Origin: Clarkia xantiana subsp. parviflora
Taxonomy: Eukaryota > Streptophyta > Magnoliopsida > Myrtales > Onagraceae
Reading direction: 5' to 3'
Assembly (NCBI GenBank): GCA_036873135.1
Contig: JAPTYO010000018.1
Span: forward strand, 124,001 to 188,000
DNA length: 64,000 nt
Of the stretch, positions 12,155 through 24,889 are shown piece after piece. A program made the position numbers and the translations under genes. Positions within the stretch are counted from its first letter, which is position 1; each line of letters starts with the position of its first letter. The notes under the pieces are model-generated. The model ran no database searches. It was not told the origin of the DNA and saw only the letters and a list, made by a program, of their open reading frames with translations.

Positions 12155-14869
12155 ATGTCTGGTAAGGGATTCCCCTTTGTTGTTTGTTCGTTTTTTTTCT
12201 TGTTTATAGCTTTCCAAGAGTCCCACTGTATTTTTCTTGCCATGGTTTCTTTTCAGACAGCGGTTCCAGCTCTGAGGGGAGAAAACCCTTTAATTTTGAT
12301 TATGCTCCAAATGATATCTCCAATACTGCTTATGATGCAGCCCTCCGAGAGGGTTGTATCACCATCACCTGGGAACCTCGTTTCCCGTATCCTTGGCCTC
12401 GCCCCTCGAGTAACCCTGAGGTTACTCGTCCCCAGAAAGGGGAGGTATTTGTCTCTACGGGACAAGTATCAGCGGGGATCAGATTCCCCTTTTGCGGTAA
12501 TCTGGTCGAGATGTGCCAGCATTACAAGACACATCCCACCACCTTTTCTCCCCATGCCATCCGTCTCTGGAACGCCTTTCAAGTTCTCTGCTTCCGACAG
12601 AAGTGGGTCTACAGCCTCCAGCTCTTCAGGACCTTTTATGGGATGAAGTGCAATGAGGCGGGGGTTTGCGCCTTCTACCCTCGGATGCCCAAGTGGAGTA
12701 AGCAGCAGCTTGCCCGGTGTGGTTGGACCAATGACACCTGGTAGGTGGTCAAAGGTCGGGGACTCTTGGTTGATACGGGGTCCGACAACAGTAGCTGGAA
12801 GAGGAGCTACTTCTTCATCCGACACTCTTCAATTCCCTGGCTTCGGTGGGAGGTGGCAGCAGACCCTCCGCCTGCCTTCCACACTTATGCCGACGAGGAT
12901 TTTGAAACTCTCCAACTTATCCAGCTTTATCGATGGGGGGAGTCTTACACTCCTCTCAACGCCAACTCACTTGTGGAGCGGGACCTGGTGCATGCCGGGA
13001 TCCGACTCCTCGATATTGTCTCTGGGGGGCAGCTCTTCGACGGCCCTTCTAATATGGTTCCTTGGGTAAACTTCTAACTCTTCTTTGTTTACTGTTTGCA
13101 GCCAAGAAGGTATCTGTGCTGACCGATCTATTCCTTAAGCAGGGGGAGACTGATGATGTCCGCCCCTCGCGGAAGAGGAAGTCCGCCAAGAAGGCTGCTG
13201 CTCGGTCGGGGTCTCCTTCAGCGGAGCAACCCAAGCGGAAGCGGGTGGATCTGGACCAGCTCTTTGATGTCCAGAATGCTGAAGAAGGTAAAAAGCTCCG
13301 ACTTGCTATAAAATCGTACAGGAGGATGGTCTCGAAGGATTTGATACCTTCAACCAAAGAGGCCCGCATTGCTGACGTTAATCGGATCCTTCGAGGCGAA
13401 ACTCCTCGTGTCATGAAGGCGGGCTACTTTCATTATCGCGGGAAGGATCAATACGTCTCCCGACGTATCATTTGGTGTAAGAATCCCGATGAACTTCCTG
13501 ACTACATTTCTGAAGCTTCTCATCCTCCAGGTGCAGGTCGCTCGGGAGCTCCGTCAGGTGCCGCAGCTTCCGCGGACACACCGTCTTCAGCAAGGGTGCC
13601 TTCCTCAGCTGGAGAGAAGGCTCCGACTGGCGAACAATTTCGTCAGGTGGAAACCTTGGACTCCTCCGAGGAGACTGACGAGGGTGGCTCCCTTCGTCAG
13701 CGTCGGAAGACGGGGCAATCCCCCTTGAAACCAACCCCTCAGGGACCGCCTCCCTCATCTTCTGCGCAGCAGCGGCAGCCCTCGCCCATCCATGACTTCA
13801 CTCCTTCCCCTGTTCGGGCCGAGACGGAGGCATGCCCTTCCACTCATCGTCCTCTTTCTCCTCTTGCTCTCGATGGGAACTTCTACAGGCCCTTCGATCC
13901 TTCACAAGAGAATGCCCCCTGGACTCCTATCCAGACGCTTTAAGGAGTCCCGCTTACACAAGGGGAGTAGGACCGGGAGCTGGCCCTGCATCTGCTGGCA
14001 GGTTCGATCCTGCCTACTATGCGGTATCCGATTTGCCTCAATCGGACGCACATGCATCGGGAGGTCAGGGATATGGCCATGCGCCGTATAGAGGTAGGAC
14101 TTCGCTTCTTTCTTTTTGATGATAAATCGGGTCGTTTGTTCCGTTAACACTTTTCCTTCTTATTGCAGGAGCTCGGGGACTTCAACCGCCTCCTCGGGTA
14201 TGTCATTGCCTACGATGAGTCCCGGGAGCGGGACCGAGGGATCCGTGAGCAGCTTCAGGAGGATCTCAAGGCCTCCCAGTCTTCGCGGGGAAAGCTTGTC
14301 AAGGAACAGGCTGTCCTCAATCAGAAGGTTCGGGACCTCCAGCAGCAGATCGGGGACTTCGAGGGGCTCTTGAGGCAAGAGCGGCAGGAGCGGGAGGCAG
14401 CTGTGGACAGGCTGACCCAGGAGAAGAAGGCTGCCAAGGACAAACTGGTCCTCGAGAAGAAGCTCTGGAGGAGCAAATCGCGGGATTTCCTGCGCAGCTG
14501 GCCGAGGCGGAGGTGAAGGGTCGGGAGGACTATCGGAGGTCCGAGGACTTTCAAGCCGATGCCATGAAGTTCTTTGGCGCGGAGGTGGAGAACACTCTCT
14601 TCAACGCGGTTGAGGAGCTCCACCTGGAGTACGGGGACGCCATCAATTTCGACCAGTCTCCTTCCCTCGCTCCCTTTGCGAAGAAGTATTTTGCTCTTTC
14701 CGAGGAGAGTGATGGGGGGAGTACCCCCGTAATTGTCGAAGTCGCTTCTGAACTTCCAAGTGTGGACGCCCCGATAGCCAATCCTCCCGAAGCCAACCCT
14801 GTGGATCCTTCTGTTACCGACTCCGCGGACCCAGCTGCTGCCAACGCTGCCGACAAGGACCAAGCTTGA
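12155..14869 (+). pseudogene. Antisense accessory gene of B, near complete
   Basis: Opposite in sense to B's gag-pol. Exon 1 is only ATGTCTG (12155-12161), with an intron to 12256 and exon 2 from 12257. Exon 2 encodes GRKPFNFDYAPN, a block FVSTGQVSAGIRFPFCGNLV, and a helical domain resembling the Transposase_28 'putative gypsy type transposon' family. A TAG at 12742 replaces a Lys codon kept in D. A frame change at 13066-13106 looks like a very short intron (about 41 nt, doubtful). Then follow a basic Lys/Arg patch (a possible nuclear signal), a Pro/Ser-rich linker, an intron (14094-14168), a coiled coil (about 14170-14460), a one-base loss near 14462, and an acidic tail ending at 14869. Function unknown. 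The sense and splicing suggest its own promoter near 11990-12150. Confidence 0.75.
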
Positions 14870-15049
14870 ATGTTTACTTTTAGAGTCCTTGTATCTTCTT
14901 CTCTTTTGTCGTCGTCGGGCCCTCGAGCCCTTATCAATATCAGACTTTTTTAGTTCCGATTCTTTCGTTGCACTTCTTCGAGTGATTTTACTATACGCGC
15001 TTAGGTCGAAACTTCGACACTTAAGACATTCTCGTACGTCCTTCACCCG

Positions 15050-15875
15050 ACAATTTAATAACTTGCACCACCTAAGGCGGCTTTGTTCCGTGCATCACTT
15101 AAGAAGACTTACTTAGGATAAACCTAAAGATCGTGCACCACTCAAGGCGACTTAGTATCGTGCACCACTCAAGGCAACTTTTTGATACTTAGAATAAATC
15201 TAAGGATCGTGCACCACTCAAGGCGACTTAGTATCGTGCACCACTCAAGGCGACTTTTTGATAGTTAGAATAAATCTAAGGATCGTGCACCACTCAAGGC
15301 GACTTTGTTCCGTGCATCACTTAAGACGACTTAATTATTACTTAGGATAAACCTAAAGATCGTGCACCACTCAAGGCGACTTAGTATCGTGCACCACTCA
15401 AGGCGACTTTTTGATACTTAGAATAAATCTAAGGATTGTGCACCACTCAAGGCGGCTTAGTCCCATGCATCACTTAAGACGACTTGATTATTACTTAAAG
15501 TAAATCTAAGAGTCACGCATCACTTAAGACGACTTTTCTCGTGCACCACTGAAGGCGACTTTTCTCGTGCACCACTGAAGGCGACTTTTCTCGTGCACCA
15601 CTGAAGGCGACTTTTCTCGTGCACCACTGAAGGCGACTTTGACACTTGGCATAAATCTAAGGACAACTCTTATTGGAAGCAACCTCTTTATTTATTGATG
15701 GCATAAAATTGGCTTACATCGAATTAAACGATAAACAGCATACACCACTTAAGGCGATTTTTACATCGGGCACCACTTAAGGCGACTTTATCGGGCACCA
15801 CTTAAGGCGACTTTATCGGGCACCACTTAAGGCGACTTCATCGGGCACCACTTAAGGCGACTTTATTCAAGCATG
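15050..15875 (-). repeat. Minisatellite of B
   Basis: Reverse-complement copies of the A1 array (core GCACCACTCAAGGCGACTT on the + strand). Sub-blocks of about 40-95 bp alternate with a spacer TTAGAATAAATCTAAGGATC. Near 15533-15640 are four near-identical 27-base copies, and near 15765-15865 four or five more copies. Base changes at one position (ACTCAAGG, ACTTAAGG, ACTGAAGG) are grouped by block, which indicates local amplification. Confidence 0.85.
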
Positions 15876-18800
15876 GTGTTTCTTCAAGTGTTCGCCACTA
15901 AAAGAATGCTTTAACGTTCTGCCATCGAGGTCTTCCAACTTGTATGCATTCGGAGCTGGCATCCCCACGACCTTATAAGGTCCTTCCCATTTTGGTGACA
16001 TCTTGTTGATTCGATCCAAAAGGGTGAACTCGTTGCGACGCCAAACCAGCTCCCCGACGAAGAACTGTCGGGACTTCACTCGCCGATTGTAATACCTGGC
16101 CGTCGCCAATCGCATTCGAGCCTGGACTTCATCGGCTTCCCGCCTCTTCTCTTCGAGTAAGTCCAGGTCCAGACGTCTCACTTCATCGTTCGTCAGGGGC
16201 TCGTAATATCTCATCTGATGGGACGCCACAGCTACCTCTACGGGGGCGACAGCTTCCGTGCCATAAACGAGGCCAAACGGAGTCTCCCCCGTTGATCGTT
16301 TGGGTGTCGTTCTAACAGCCCAAAGCACGTTTTCCAGTTCGTTCAGCCACTTGCCCTTCAAGGCATAGACCCTCTTCTTCAGGCCATCCTTCACGATTTT
16401 GTTGGCTGACTCCACCTGGCCATTAGTCTGAGCATGGCGTACGGAGGCGGTCCGATGCTCAATGTTCAATTCCTCCAGATACTCCCTCACCTGAGAGCCG
16501 TTAAACGGTGGGCCATTGTCGCTGATCATCACGTTAGGAATCCCGTATCTGGACACGATGTGGGTTTGGAGGAACTTGACGACCTGGTTCCCCGTTGTTC
16601 TGGCCAGTGCCTTCACCTCTATCCACTTCGAAAAATAATCGATTGATACAAGTAAATACTTACATTGTCCTTGTGCTTGTGGAAGAGGTCCCACCAAGTC
16701 GATGCCCCACTGCGCGAAGGGCCACGCGCTCTTGATGGATGTCAGATTAGCGGCCGGAGCCACGATACTCGGGGCGTACCGCTGGCACGCGTCACAGGAT
16801 CGGACCAACGCTGTTGCTTCCTTGTTCATCGTGGGCCAATAATAGCCCAAGTTCAGCACTTTCCTCAAGATGGATCGGGCCCCTTCATGACAAGCCGCGA
16901 CCCCTTCGTGTACTTCCTTCAGAATCCGATTGGTGTCAGGTTCTGCCACACACTTCAAGTATGGAGTCGAGAACCAGCCCTTCTTGTACAGCTGATCGTC
17001 TAGCATCAAATAATTTGCCGCGATCCGACGTATCCTGTCCGCTGCTACTTGATCATCGGGGACTGCCCCCGTAGTCAGGTACGCGACTATCGGGGTCATC
17101 CAAGTTGGCTCCTCCTCTGATCTCACTTCAATGGTGCACACCTGTGTTGGGTCGATGTTTGATAAGATCACCTTCTCCAAGAAGTGCACCTTCCGATTTT
17201 CTTCCAAGGGTGCCCCCAGGGCAAATTTGCTCAAGGCATCTGCCTCTACATTTTCCTCCCTCGGAATTGCCTCGATATCGAAGCTTTTGAAGCTCTCTTT
17301 TAGGGCTTGTACCTCTCGCAGATACTTCTTCATTATCAGACTCCTTGCTTCGTATCGCCCTTGAACCTGGTTCACGATTAAAGCTGCGTCGCACTTCACT
17401 CTTAAGTGATCGATTCCCGTGCCTTTAGCAATTTTTAGGCCCGTGATAAGAGCTTCATACTCCGCTTCGTTGTTTGTGGCCTTGAATGTTAAAGCCAAGG
17501 CGTATCGGAGCGGTTCACCTTCGCCCGGTGGTATCAACAAAAAGCCTGCTCCTGATCCGTCCGAACTCGCGGAGCCATCCGTGTACATCTCCCAGATATT
17601 TTCCTTGTTTGGCTGTTCTGATTGCTCTGCCCTCTCTGGTTGTTCTTCTATCGGGACCTCCACGGTTGCCCCCTCTACAGGGCCCGCTTCTTCCAGATCA
17701 GGGGCTGTAGATTCTGCTATAAAATCCGCCAATGCCTGGCCTTTAATTGCCGTTCTTGGAGCAAAGTGTATTCGAAACTCACTAAGCTCTACTGCCCACT
17801 TCACTAATCTTCCCGACGCGTCCGGTCGGTTCAAAAAATGCTTCAAAGGCTGGTTTGTCAGCACAGTAATCTCGTGTGCGTGGAAATAAGGCCTTAGCTT
17901 CCGAGCAGTAATAATCAACGCAAATAGGTACTTCTCAAAGGCGGGATAGTTTAATTCAGACTTGGCAAACGCCTTGCTTACATAATAAACGGGGACTTGA
18001 TTACCCTCGACAACCTTCACTAACACAGAGCTAATGGCAAATTCAGAAACAGCCAAATAAAGATAGAGCGGCTCGCCTGGAACCGGTTTCGCCAACGGCG
18101 GGAGGGTACGAAGGTGTTGCTTGAGTGCTTGGAACGCCTCTTCACATTTGGCGGTCCACTCGAATTTTTGTTGGCCCTCAAGACTTCAAAAAACGGCATT
18201 GATCGGTCGCTGGCTTTGGACAAGAAGCGATTCATTGCAGCTAGTCGACCATTCAGCACTTGTACCTCCCGATGGTTTATCGGAGACTGCATCCCCTCGA
18301 TTGCCCTCAGCTTCTCAGGATTCACTTCAATTCCTCTTTGGCTCACCATGAAGCCCAAAAACTTCCCTGAGTGGACTCCGAAGGCGCATTTCGTCGGGTT
18401 CAAGCGAACTTGGTGGAGCCTCATCCGCTCAAATGCCATGGTTAGGTTGTGCACGTGATCCTCGGCTTGTCGGGACTTCACCAGCATATCATCCACGTAA
18501 GCCTCCATGGTTTCTCCCAGCATATCTCCGAACAGCTTGTTCACCATCCGCTGATAGGTTGCCCCAGCATTGATCAACCCGAAAGGCATGACATCGTAGT
18601 GATAGATGTCACTGTCTGCATAGAACGCTGTATGGGGAGCGTCTTCCTTGGCCATCTTGATCTGGTTGTAGCCTGAATACGCATCCATGAAACTCAACAG
18701 CTCATGTCCCGATGTGGCATCTACCAACTGGTCGATTCTCGGGAGTGGGTAACAGTCCTTTGGGCAAGCCTTGTTCAAGTCGCGGAAGTCCACACACATT

Positions 18801-21457
18801 CGCCATTTCCCGTTAGTTTTCTTCACCAGCACCGGATTAGCAACCCAGGTTTGGAATCGAAGCTCTTTAATAAACCCAGCATCGAGCAACCTGCCCACCT
18901 CTTGCTGGATCGCGATCTTCTTGTCCGTGCCCATCAGACGCCTTTTCTGCGTGATAGGCTTGATCGCGGGATCTATTTTCAGCTCGTGTACGATCACATC
19001 GGGGCTGATTCCTGGCATATCACTGGGGGACCAGGCAAACAGCTCTTTGAACTCCTTCAATAATCCAATTAATTTTTGGGCTGTCTCTTCAGTCAGGGCA
19101 GACCCGATTTTCACCTTCCTCTGGGGTCCGTCGATCTCGACCTCTTTCAGATCTTCTACAGGGGCGGGACGCCCAAACTCTTCTCTAGGATCCGTGTCTG
19201 TCTGAAGGACAGTCATGGCCTCTCGTCTCCTCCTTCGGGTGGCATTAACATAGCATTTTCGGGAAGCCACCTGGTCGCCCTTAACCTCTCCGACTCCATG
19301 GTCGGTCGGGAACTTCATCTTCTGGTGCACTGTCGAGGCAACCGCCATCAGGGGGTTAATGGTGGTTCTTCCGATGATCGCGTTGTAGGTCCCCGCGGAA
19401 TCGACTACCACGAACTCCACGTTCCTCCTTTCTGATTTCCACCCGCTACCAAACTCCACTGGTAAGGTGATTACTCCTAGCGGATAGGAGGTTGAGCCAG
19501 AGAAACCGACCATCGGGAAGTTTGCCTCCTTTAGATCTTTCTTCGTTTTCCCCATAGCCTCCAGCGCGTCCATGAATAGAATGTCGGAGGAGCTCCCTCC
19601 GTCGATTAGAATTCTCTTCATTTCGAACCCGTCTACATCCAAGGTTACCACCAAGGCATCGTCGTGCGGAGTCTCCACGCCTATGAGGTCTTCCGACGAG
19701 AAGGAGATTACCATCTCTTCTTTCAAGGTCCAGGATCGGGACCTCTTACCCAACACCACTGCTGTAGGGATTCTAGAGGCATAGACCTCTCGGGCGGATG
19801 AGGTATCACCTCCAGCAGCAAACCCTCCATGAATCACGTTGATAGTGCCCCGTCTCTCCTTGCGAGCACCGGATGACTCTGGATCGGTTCTCTTCTTTAT
19901 TGGGGACCGATCACGGGATCGGGAACGGGACCGCGATCGGGACCGAGAGCGAGATCGACACCGCTTATCCCCGACAAATTCTTTGAGCTTCCCCTTCTGG
20001 ATCAGCTTTTTGATTTCCTTCTTCAGTTCTCGACAGTGATTGGTATCGTGGCCATTTGCGCGGTGAAATCGGCAGTAGCGATCCGTGCGAGATCCCAAGA
20101 ATTCTCCATCCTTCTTTGGGGGGTACCTGGAGATACCTTGTCGTTCCATGACTGTCAGCACCTCCGCCATGGAGCAGTTGAGAGGAATGTCGAGATCCTC
20201 CCGCTTATCCTTCCTTGAAGAACGCCTATCGTCCCTCCGATCCGGACGGCCTCGATTCTTGCTACTGTCGGGTTTACCCTTTGTCTTACGATCGTCGAAG
20301 GGTTTAACCGACTGCTTTCCTTTGTTCGATTTTGGGGGCTCCAACTCTCCTGCGGCTATCTTCGACTCCTGGACATCGATTTGCCGTTTCACACTTTTTT
20401 GTAGTGCCTCCATATTCCACACAGCTTTCTCAGCCACGCTGTGCATCAGGTCAGAGCCATAGGGGGCTGTCAGGTTCCGAATGAAGGTACGGATGGTTTC
20501 GCCCTCTGAGATTTCCTCGTCTATCTCTGCTACACTGGCTGTGTACCGCTGGTAATAGTGAGCCAGTGATTCGTCGAGTGGGTCAGGGACTTCACGCTCT
20601 TCAATAAACGTCTCCGCCCCTGGTACTGCTGAATGAATCGATCATGCATGTCCGCCCAGCAAGTTATGCAGCCTGGGCAGACTAAAGAACCAGGTTAGGG
20701 CTCTTTCTCCAAGTGTGTTCGGGAACAGCGTACACACTATGTCTTCACTCGGGGCTCTTCCCAGACACGCCATGAGGTGTTTCTGGACATGGCGAACTGG
20801 ATCTCCTTCTCCATCGTACTCCTTGATCGTGGGGATGCCTAGCCCAGGCGGGGCTAGGGTGTCGATGAGTCGGGGAACGAAGGGATGAGTGGATCGATCC
20901 CTTAGCTCCGACACCAACGGCTTCTGTTCTCCCATGCAGATGTTCACGATCTTTACCACCTGGTCGGGAGTGATGGGACCATTCAGGGGAATGGTCCTGT
21001 GCTGTACTGGTCCGGGCCCATCAACCACGAACCTCTCCGGCTGACCGGATGCTCTACTCCCGTCCTGGCCTCGGGGCGGGGCTTCCTGTGCGTTCCGACC
21101 CTCTGTTGGCGGGGTCACTTCCTCCAACAGGGGCATCTCCTCCTGCCTCCTTGCCGCCTCTCTCCGATCCAAGAGAGCCTCTACGGCCGCCAGAAACATG
21201 GGCATGGCTTCCGCCACGGCCCTTGTCAAGTCTGTAGCTGGGGGAGCCTCCTGCCCCCTATTGCCCTGGTGCTGAGGAGAAATATCTTCGGGATTTCCAT
21301 TGTGCCCCCCTGTCTGGGAGAGCTCAGCCGGGGGATTGTTCTGGTTTTCCTCCTGTTCTGGTACTAAATCCAGATTCGTTGCAGCGGGGTGACGGGAACC
21401 ACCAGATTGTCCCTGTCTTCTGTGCTTGCCAGCCGCCATTGATCGAGTAGAAGGCAT
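15867..21457 (-). pseudogene. B gag-pol polyprotein with frameshifts
   Basis: Start ATG at 21457 (MPSTRSM). Gag capsid spans about 21000-20450; zinc motif C-x2-H-x4-H-x4-C near 20070; Arg-Ser run at about 19905-19965; protease DGGSSSD near 19600; reverse transcriptase YVDD at 18499-18488; RNase H about 18090-17750; archaeal-type RNase H with MYTDGSASS near 17590; integrase with ISDNGPPFN near 16520; stop at 15867. Compared with D, two losses (about 2 nt near 20660 and 13 nt near 20585) shift and then restore the frame across a short capsid stretch. A single base is missing in a run of A's at about 18164-18169, between reverse transcriptase and RNase H, splitting pol. No internal stop codon within the long frames. 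Confidence 0.92.
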
Positions 21458-21472
21458 ATCAGCTTTTTGTTT

Positions 21473-21493
21473 GCTTCCCACAGACGGCGCCAA
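21473..21493 (-). other. Primer-binding site of B
   Basis: Directly inside the 5' LTR end, the minus strand reads TTGGCGCCGTCTGTGGG. The first bases (TGGCGCCGT) match the 3' end of plant tRNA-Asp, though the rest does not match fully, so the primer tRNA is uncertain. C1 and C2 carry the same site; in D it is missing from the window. Confidence 0.75.
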
Positions 21494-22160
21494 TGTTGGA
21501 TCACGGTGGAACTCCGGTACGGACTTTGATGGCAATCCTAGCTCCTTTGCTCCACGCAATCCTGCAAGAGGGGATAGACCGGGCGGTGACCCAGAATCCC
21601 TCTCCGATGCTTAAATGAGTATCTCGTATGACTGGCAAGCAGTAATCTCAAAGTATATTGAATTCAACGTAAGTGTTCTGAGGTGACCTCTTGCCCTTTT
21701 ATAGGCGAAGAGATGCCTCAGGTACCTGGTGAACCGTTGGGGGTGGTTAGCCCGTATCCCGCGTATCTCGGATGTGATCTCGTTTATCTCGGCCACGCCC
21801 CGCGTATCTCGGCCACGCTCCGTGTATCTTAACCACGTTCTGCGTATCTCGGCCACGCCCCGCGTATCCTGGCCTTATCCTCTGATAACGAGTCCCGACT
21901 CCCGTCGGGGACTCCAGAGTTATCTCGTTGTGTCACCGCTCGGGGCCCCTCGTCATCGTGACAGGGCCAATCATTCTCAGGGATTCATCATCGGGGCCTA
22001 CTTAAAGGCTTCTCATCGGGAGCTTCCAGCTCCACTGTCGGGACCAACTCTGTCGGGACCTTGCCTTGTCGGGACTCCCTTCGTCGGGACCCTTCTCCTA
22101 GGTCATCTTGACCTTCATTTTGGGCCTGGTGGGCCTGTTTGCCGTTTCCTCCCCGTTAAA
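21494..22160 (-). repeat. B 5' LTR, left arm of palindrome
   Basis: 667 bp of LTR in the orientation of B, starting at its U5 end. It lacks the first 17 bases of the LTR once the 12-base spacer (22161-22172) is counted with it. It pairs with 22173-22839. Confidence 0.93.
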
Positions 22161-22172
22161 GGGCCTGATGGC

Positions 22173-22839
22173 TTTAACGGGGAGGAAACGGCAAACAGGC
22201 CCACCAGGCCCAAAATGAAGGTCAAGATGACCTAGGAGAAGGGTCCCGACAAAGGGAATCCCGACAAGGCAAGGTCCCGACAGAGTCGGTCCCGACAGTG
22301 GAGCTGGAAGCTCCCGATGAAAAGCCTTTAAGTAGGCCCCGATGATGAATCCCTGAGAATGATTGGCCCTGTCACGATGACGAGGGGCCTCGAGCGGTGA
22401 CACAACGAGATAACTCTGGAGTCCCCGACGGGAGTCGGGACTCGTTACCAGAGGATAAGGCCAGGATACGCGGGGCGTGGCCGAGATACGCGGAACGTGG
22501 TTAAGATACATGGAGCGTGGCCGAGATACGCGGGGCATGGCCGAGATAAACGAGATCACATCCGAGATACGCGGGATACGGGCTAACCACCCCCAACGGT
22601 TCACCAGGTACCTGAGGCATCTCTTCGCCTATAAAAGGGCAAGAGGTCACCTCAGAACACTTACGTTGAATTCAATATACTTTGAGATTACTGCTTGCCA
22701 GTCATACGAGATACTCATTTAAGCATCGGAGAGGGATTCTGGGTCACCGCCCGGTCTATCCCCTCTTGCAGGATTGCGTGGAGCAAAGGAGCTAGGATTG
22801 CCATCAAAGTCCGTACCGGAGTTCCACCGTGATCCAACA
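22173..22839 (+). repeat. Inverted extra LTR of B, right arm of palindrome
   Basis: 667 bp of the same LTR in the opposite orientation, beginning at TTTAACGGGG (about LTR base 30) and ending GTGATCCAACA at the duplication GCCCC. Arms are the same length and differ at few sites (for example CGTGTATC/CATGTATC type changes), with a 12-base spacer GGGCCTGATGGC that belongs to the left arm's LTR. Confidence 0.93.
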
Positions 22840-24463
22840 GCCCCCGGACGACGAACCAGGGGCTGACCCTCGCTCACTTCCTCAGAAGAATGAGAGACAT
22901 CCAGGTCCATCACCCGACGGAACTGGCCGTCCGTCGGGGCGTCTTCAGTCCCCGATCCTCCTGGGGCTGGAAGAGAAAGGAGGGGCTCTCCGACCTGGGC
23001 GTCGGAGGGTGGCACCTCCGCCAAAGCTCCAGCTCCCGATTGACCTGCAGCTGGAGGACGAGAAGCTTCAGAAAGAAAAATCAGGAAGTTGATCAGGATC
23101 CTTACACCAGATGACGCGACGGGAAAGATACTGGTCCTTCCCGTAATAATTGTAGTAACTCGCTTTGAGGATGCGGGGAGTTTCTCCTTGCAGGATGCGT
23201 TTGATCCCTTCGATCCTGGCTCCCTTATCGGAGGGGATTAACTCCTCAGGAATACGCCTCCTGTATAATCGAATTGCTAAGCGGAGCTGTTTACCTTCCT
23301 CGAGAGTCTTGGTGTTGAAGATCTGCTCCATCTTCTCCACCCGGGCCCGCTTGATCTTCTCCGAAGTGGGAGGTGCCGACGAGGAGGTGGCCCTCTTTGA
23401 AGACTTCCTCTTCCTCGCGGGACGTTAGACAGCATCGGTCTCCGCCTGCTTAAGCACGAGATTGGTCAGCAATGATACCTTCTTAGCTTCAAAGACGAAA
23501 ACGAAAAGTGCAGTTAGAATATTACCCAAGGAACGAGGTTAGAAGGGCCGTCAAAGAGTTGACCCCCGGAGGCGACATCAAGGAGTCGGATCCCAGTCAG
23601 AACCAGGTCCCGCTCCCCAATGGAGTTGGCGTCGAGGGGAGCGAAAGAGTCCCCCCAACGATAAAGCTGGATGCAGTGCAGAATCTGGAAATCCTCCTCG
23701 GAGTAAGTGTGAAAAGCGGGAGCAGGGTCCGCTTCAACCTCCCATCGGGGCCACGGAATAGAGCTGTTTCGGATGAACAAATAGTTCCTCTTCCAGCCAC
23801 TGTTGTCGGGCCCCGAGTCAGTGATGAGCCCCCGACCCTTGGCGACCTTCCAGGTGTCACCATTCCAGCTGTATCAAGAGAGCTGCGCCTTGCTCCATTT
23901 AGGCATCCGCGGGTAGAAGGCGCAGACCCCGGCATCATTGCATTTCATCCCGTAAAAGATCCGAAAGAGTCGGAGGCTGTAGGTCCACTGTTGGCGAAGG
24001 CAGAGAACAAGGAAGGCATTCCACACATGGATGGCGTGGGGGGAAAAAGTGGTCGGATGTGTTTTGTAATATTTACACATCTCAACCAAATTCCCGCAGA
24101 AGGGGAATCGGATCCCTGCCGATATTTTCCCGGTGGAGACAAATACCTCCCCTTCCCAGGGACAAGTGACCACAGGATCACCCGGGACGCGAGGCCAGGC
24201 AAAAGGGAAGCGAGGCTCCCAGGTGGAAGTAATACACCCCTCCCGGAGAGCTGCATCATAGGCGGTGTCTGAAATCTCATTACAAGCATAATCGAACTTG
24301 AAGGGCTTCCTCCCCCCGGAACTGGACTCACCGTCTGGAAAGTAATCATGGCAAGAAACGGCACAGATGATTTCCGCAAAAGTTGGGTAAGTTGATTGAG
24401 ATAAAAGGAAAAACTATGCTAACAAGTTTCTTCGGAATCGAAGGAGGAAATCTTACCAGACAT
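22840..24463 (-). pseudogene. Antisense accessory gene of D, 5' half
   Basis: Exon 1 ATGTCTG (24463-24457), intron to 24335, exon 2 from 24334. Encodes GRKPFKFDYACNEISDT, then the block FVSTGKISAGIRFPFCGNLV and a helical domain as in B. A stop (TGA near 23873) is followed in the same frame by DTWKVAKGRG and NSSIPWPRWE. A frame change near 23510 marks a probable short intron, after which come KKRATSS-type basic sequence and LRLAIRLYRRRIPEELIP. It breaks off at 22840 where B was inserted and resumes at 10882. Overall similar to B's product but clearly diverged. Confidence 0.75.
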
Positions 24464-24889
24464 GTTGAATCGGAGAAGAAAGGACGATCTTGATGGACGG
24501 AGATCCTGGTTGCCGGAGTGTTGATCAGAGATAGAAAGGAGAGCTTGAGCTTTTGAAAACACAGAGAATGAAACGGCAAAGGAGAACTGAATAGTGCCAA
24601 GATTTGGGGTTTTATAGGAGAGAGGACAGCCAAAGAGACGTTGCGATCTGGACCGTTGAAGACGAAACGCCTCAACCTGAATCGTCGAAACACTAGGGAC
24701 AGAACGGCTAGAAAGCGCTTTTTCAGAAAAGCAGGCACGGGCACCCAAGCCGTCACTTCATCACCCATCGCATTTAATAGTTGAGTAATAGAGACATCTT
24801 TTCGGATTCGGTGGTTATCCTCGGAATATCGAGAGGTCCGGAGTTGGAAGACACGACGAACTATAAGTCCCTCGTGTCTTGGGGGCAAA

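Larger units (their letters stand above)
10883..22839 (-). mobile_element. Tat-lineage Ty3/gypsy element B with palindromic LTR end
   Basis: Minus-strand element inserted in D's accessory gene. Flanking 5-bp duplications are GCCCC at 10878-10882 and 22840-22844. Along + coordinates: reversed 3' LTR, polypurine tract, accessory gene (+), minisatellite, pol, gag, primer-binding site, reversed 5' LTR, and then an extra forward LTR copy. Both outer ends are therefore the U5 end of an LTR. Translated LTR copies differ at only a few positions, so the insertion is fairly recent, yet gag-pol carries frameshifts. It may have been moved by proteins from a sister copy, or broken after insertion. Confidence 0.9.
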
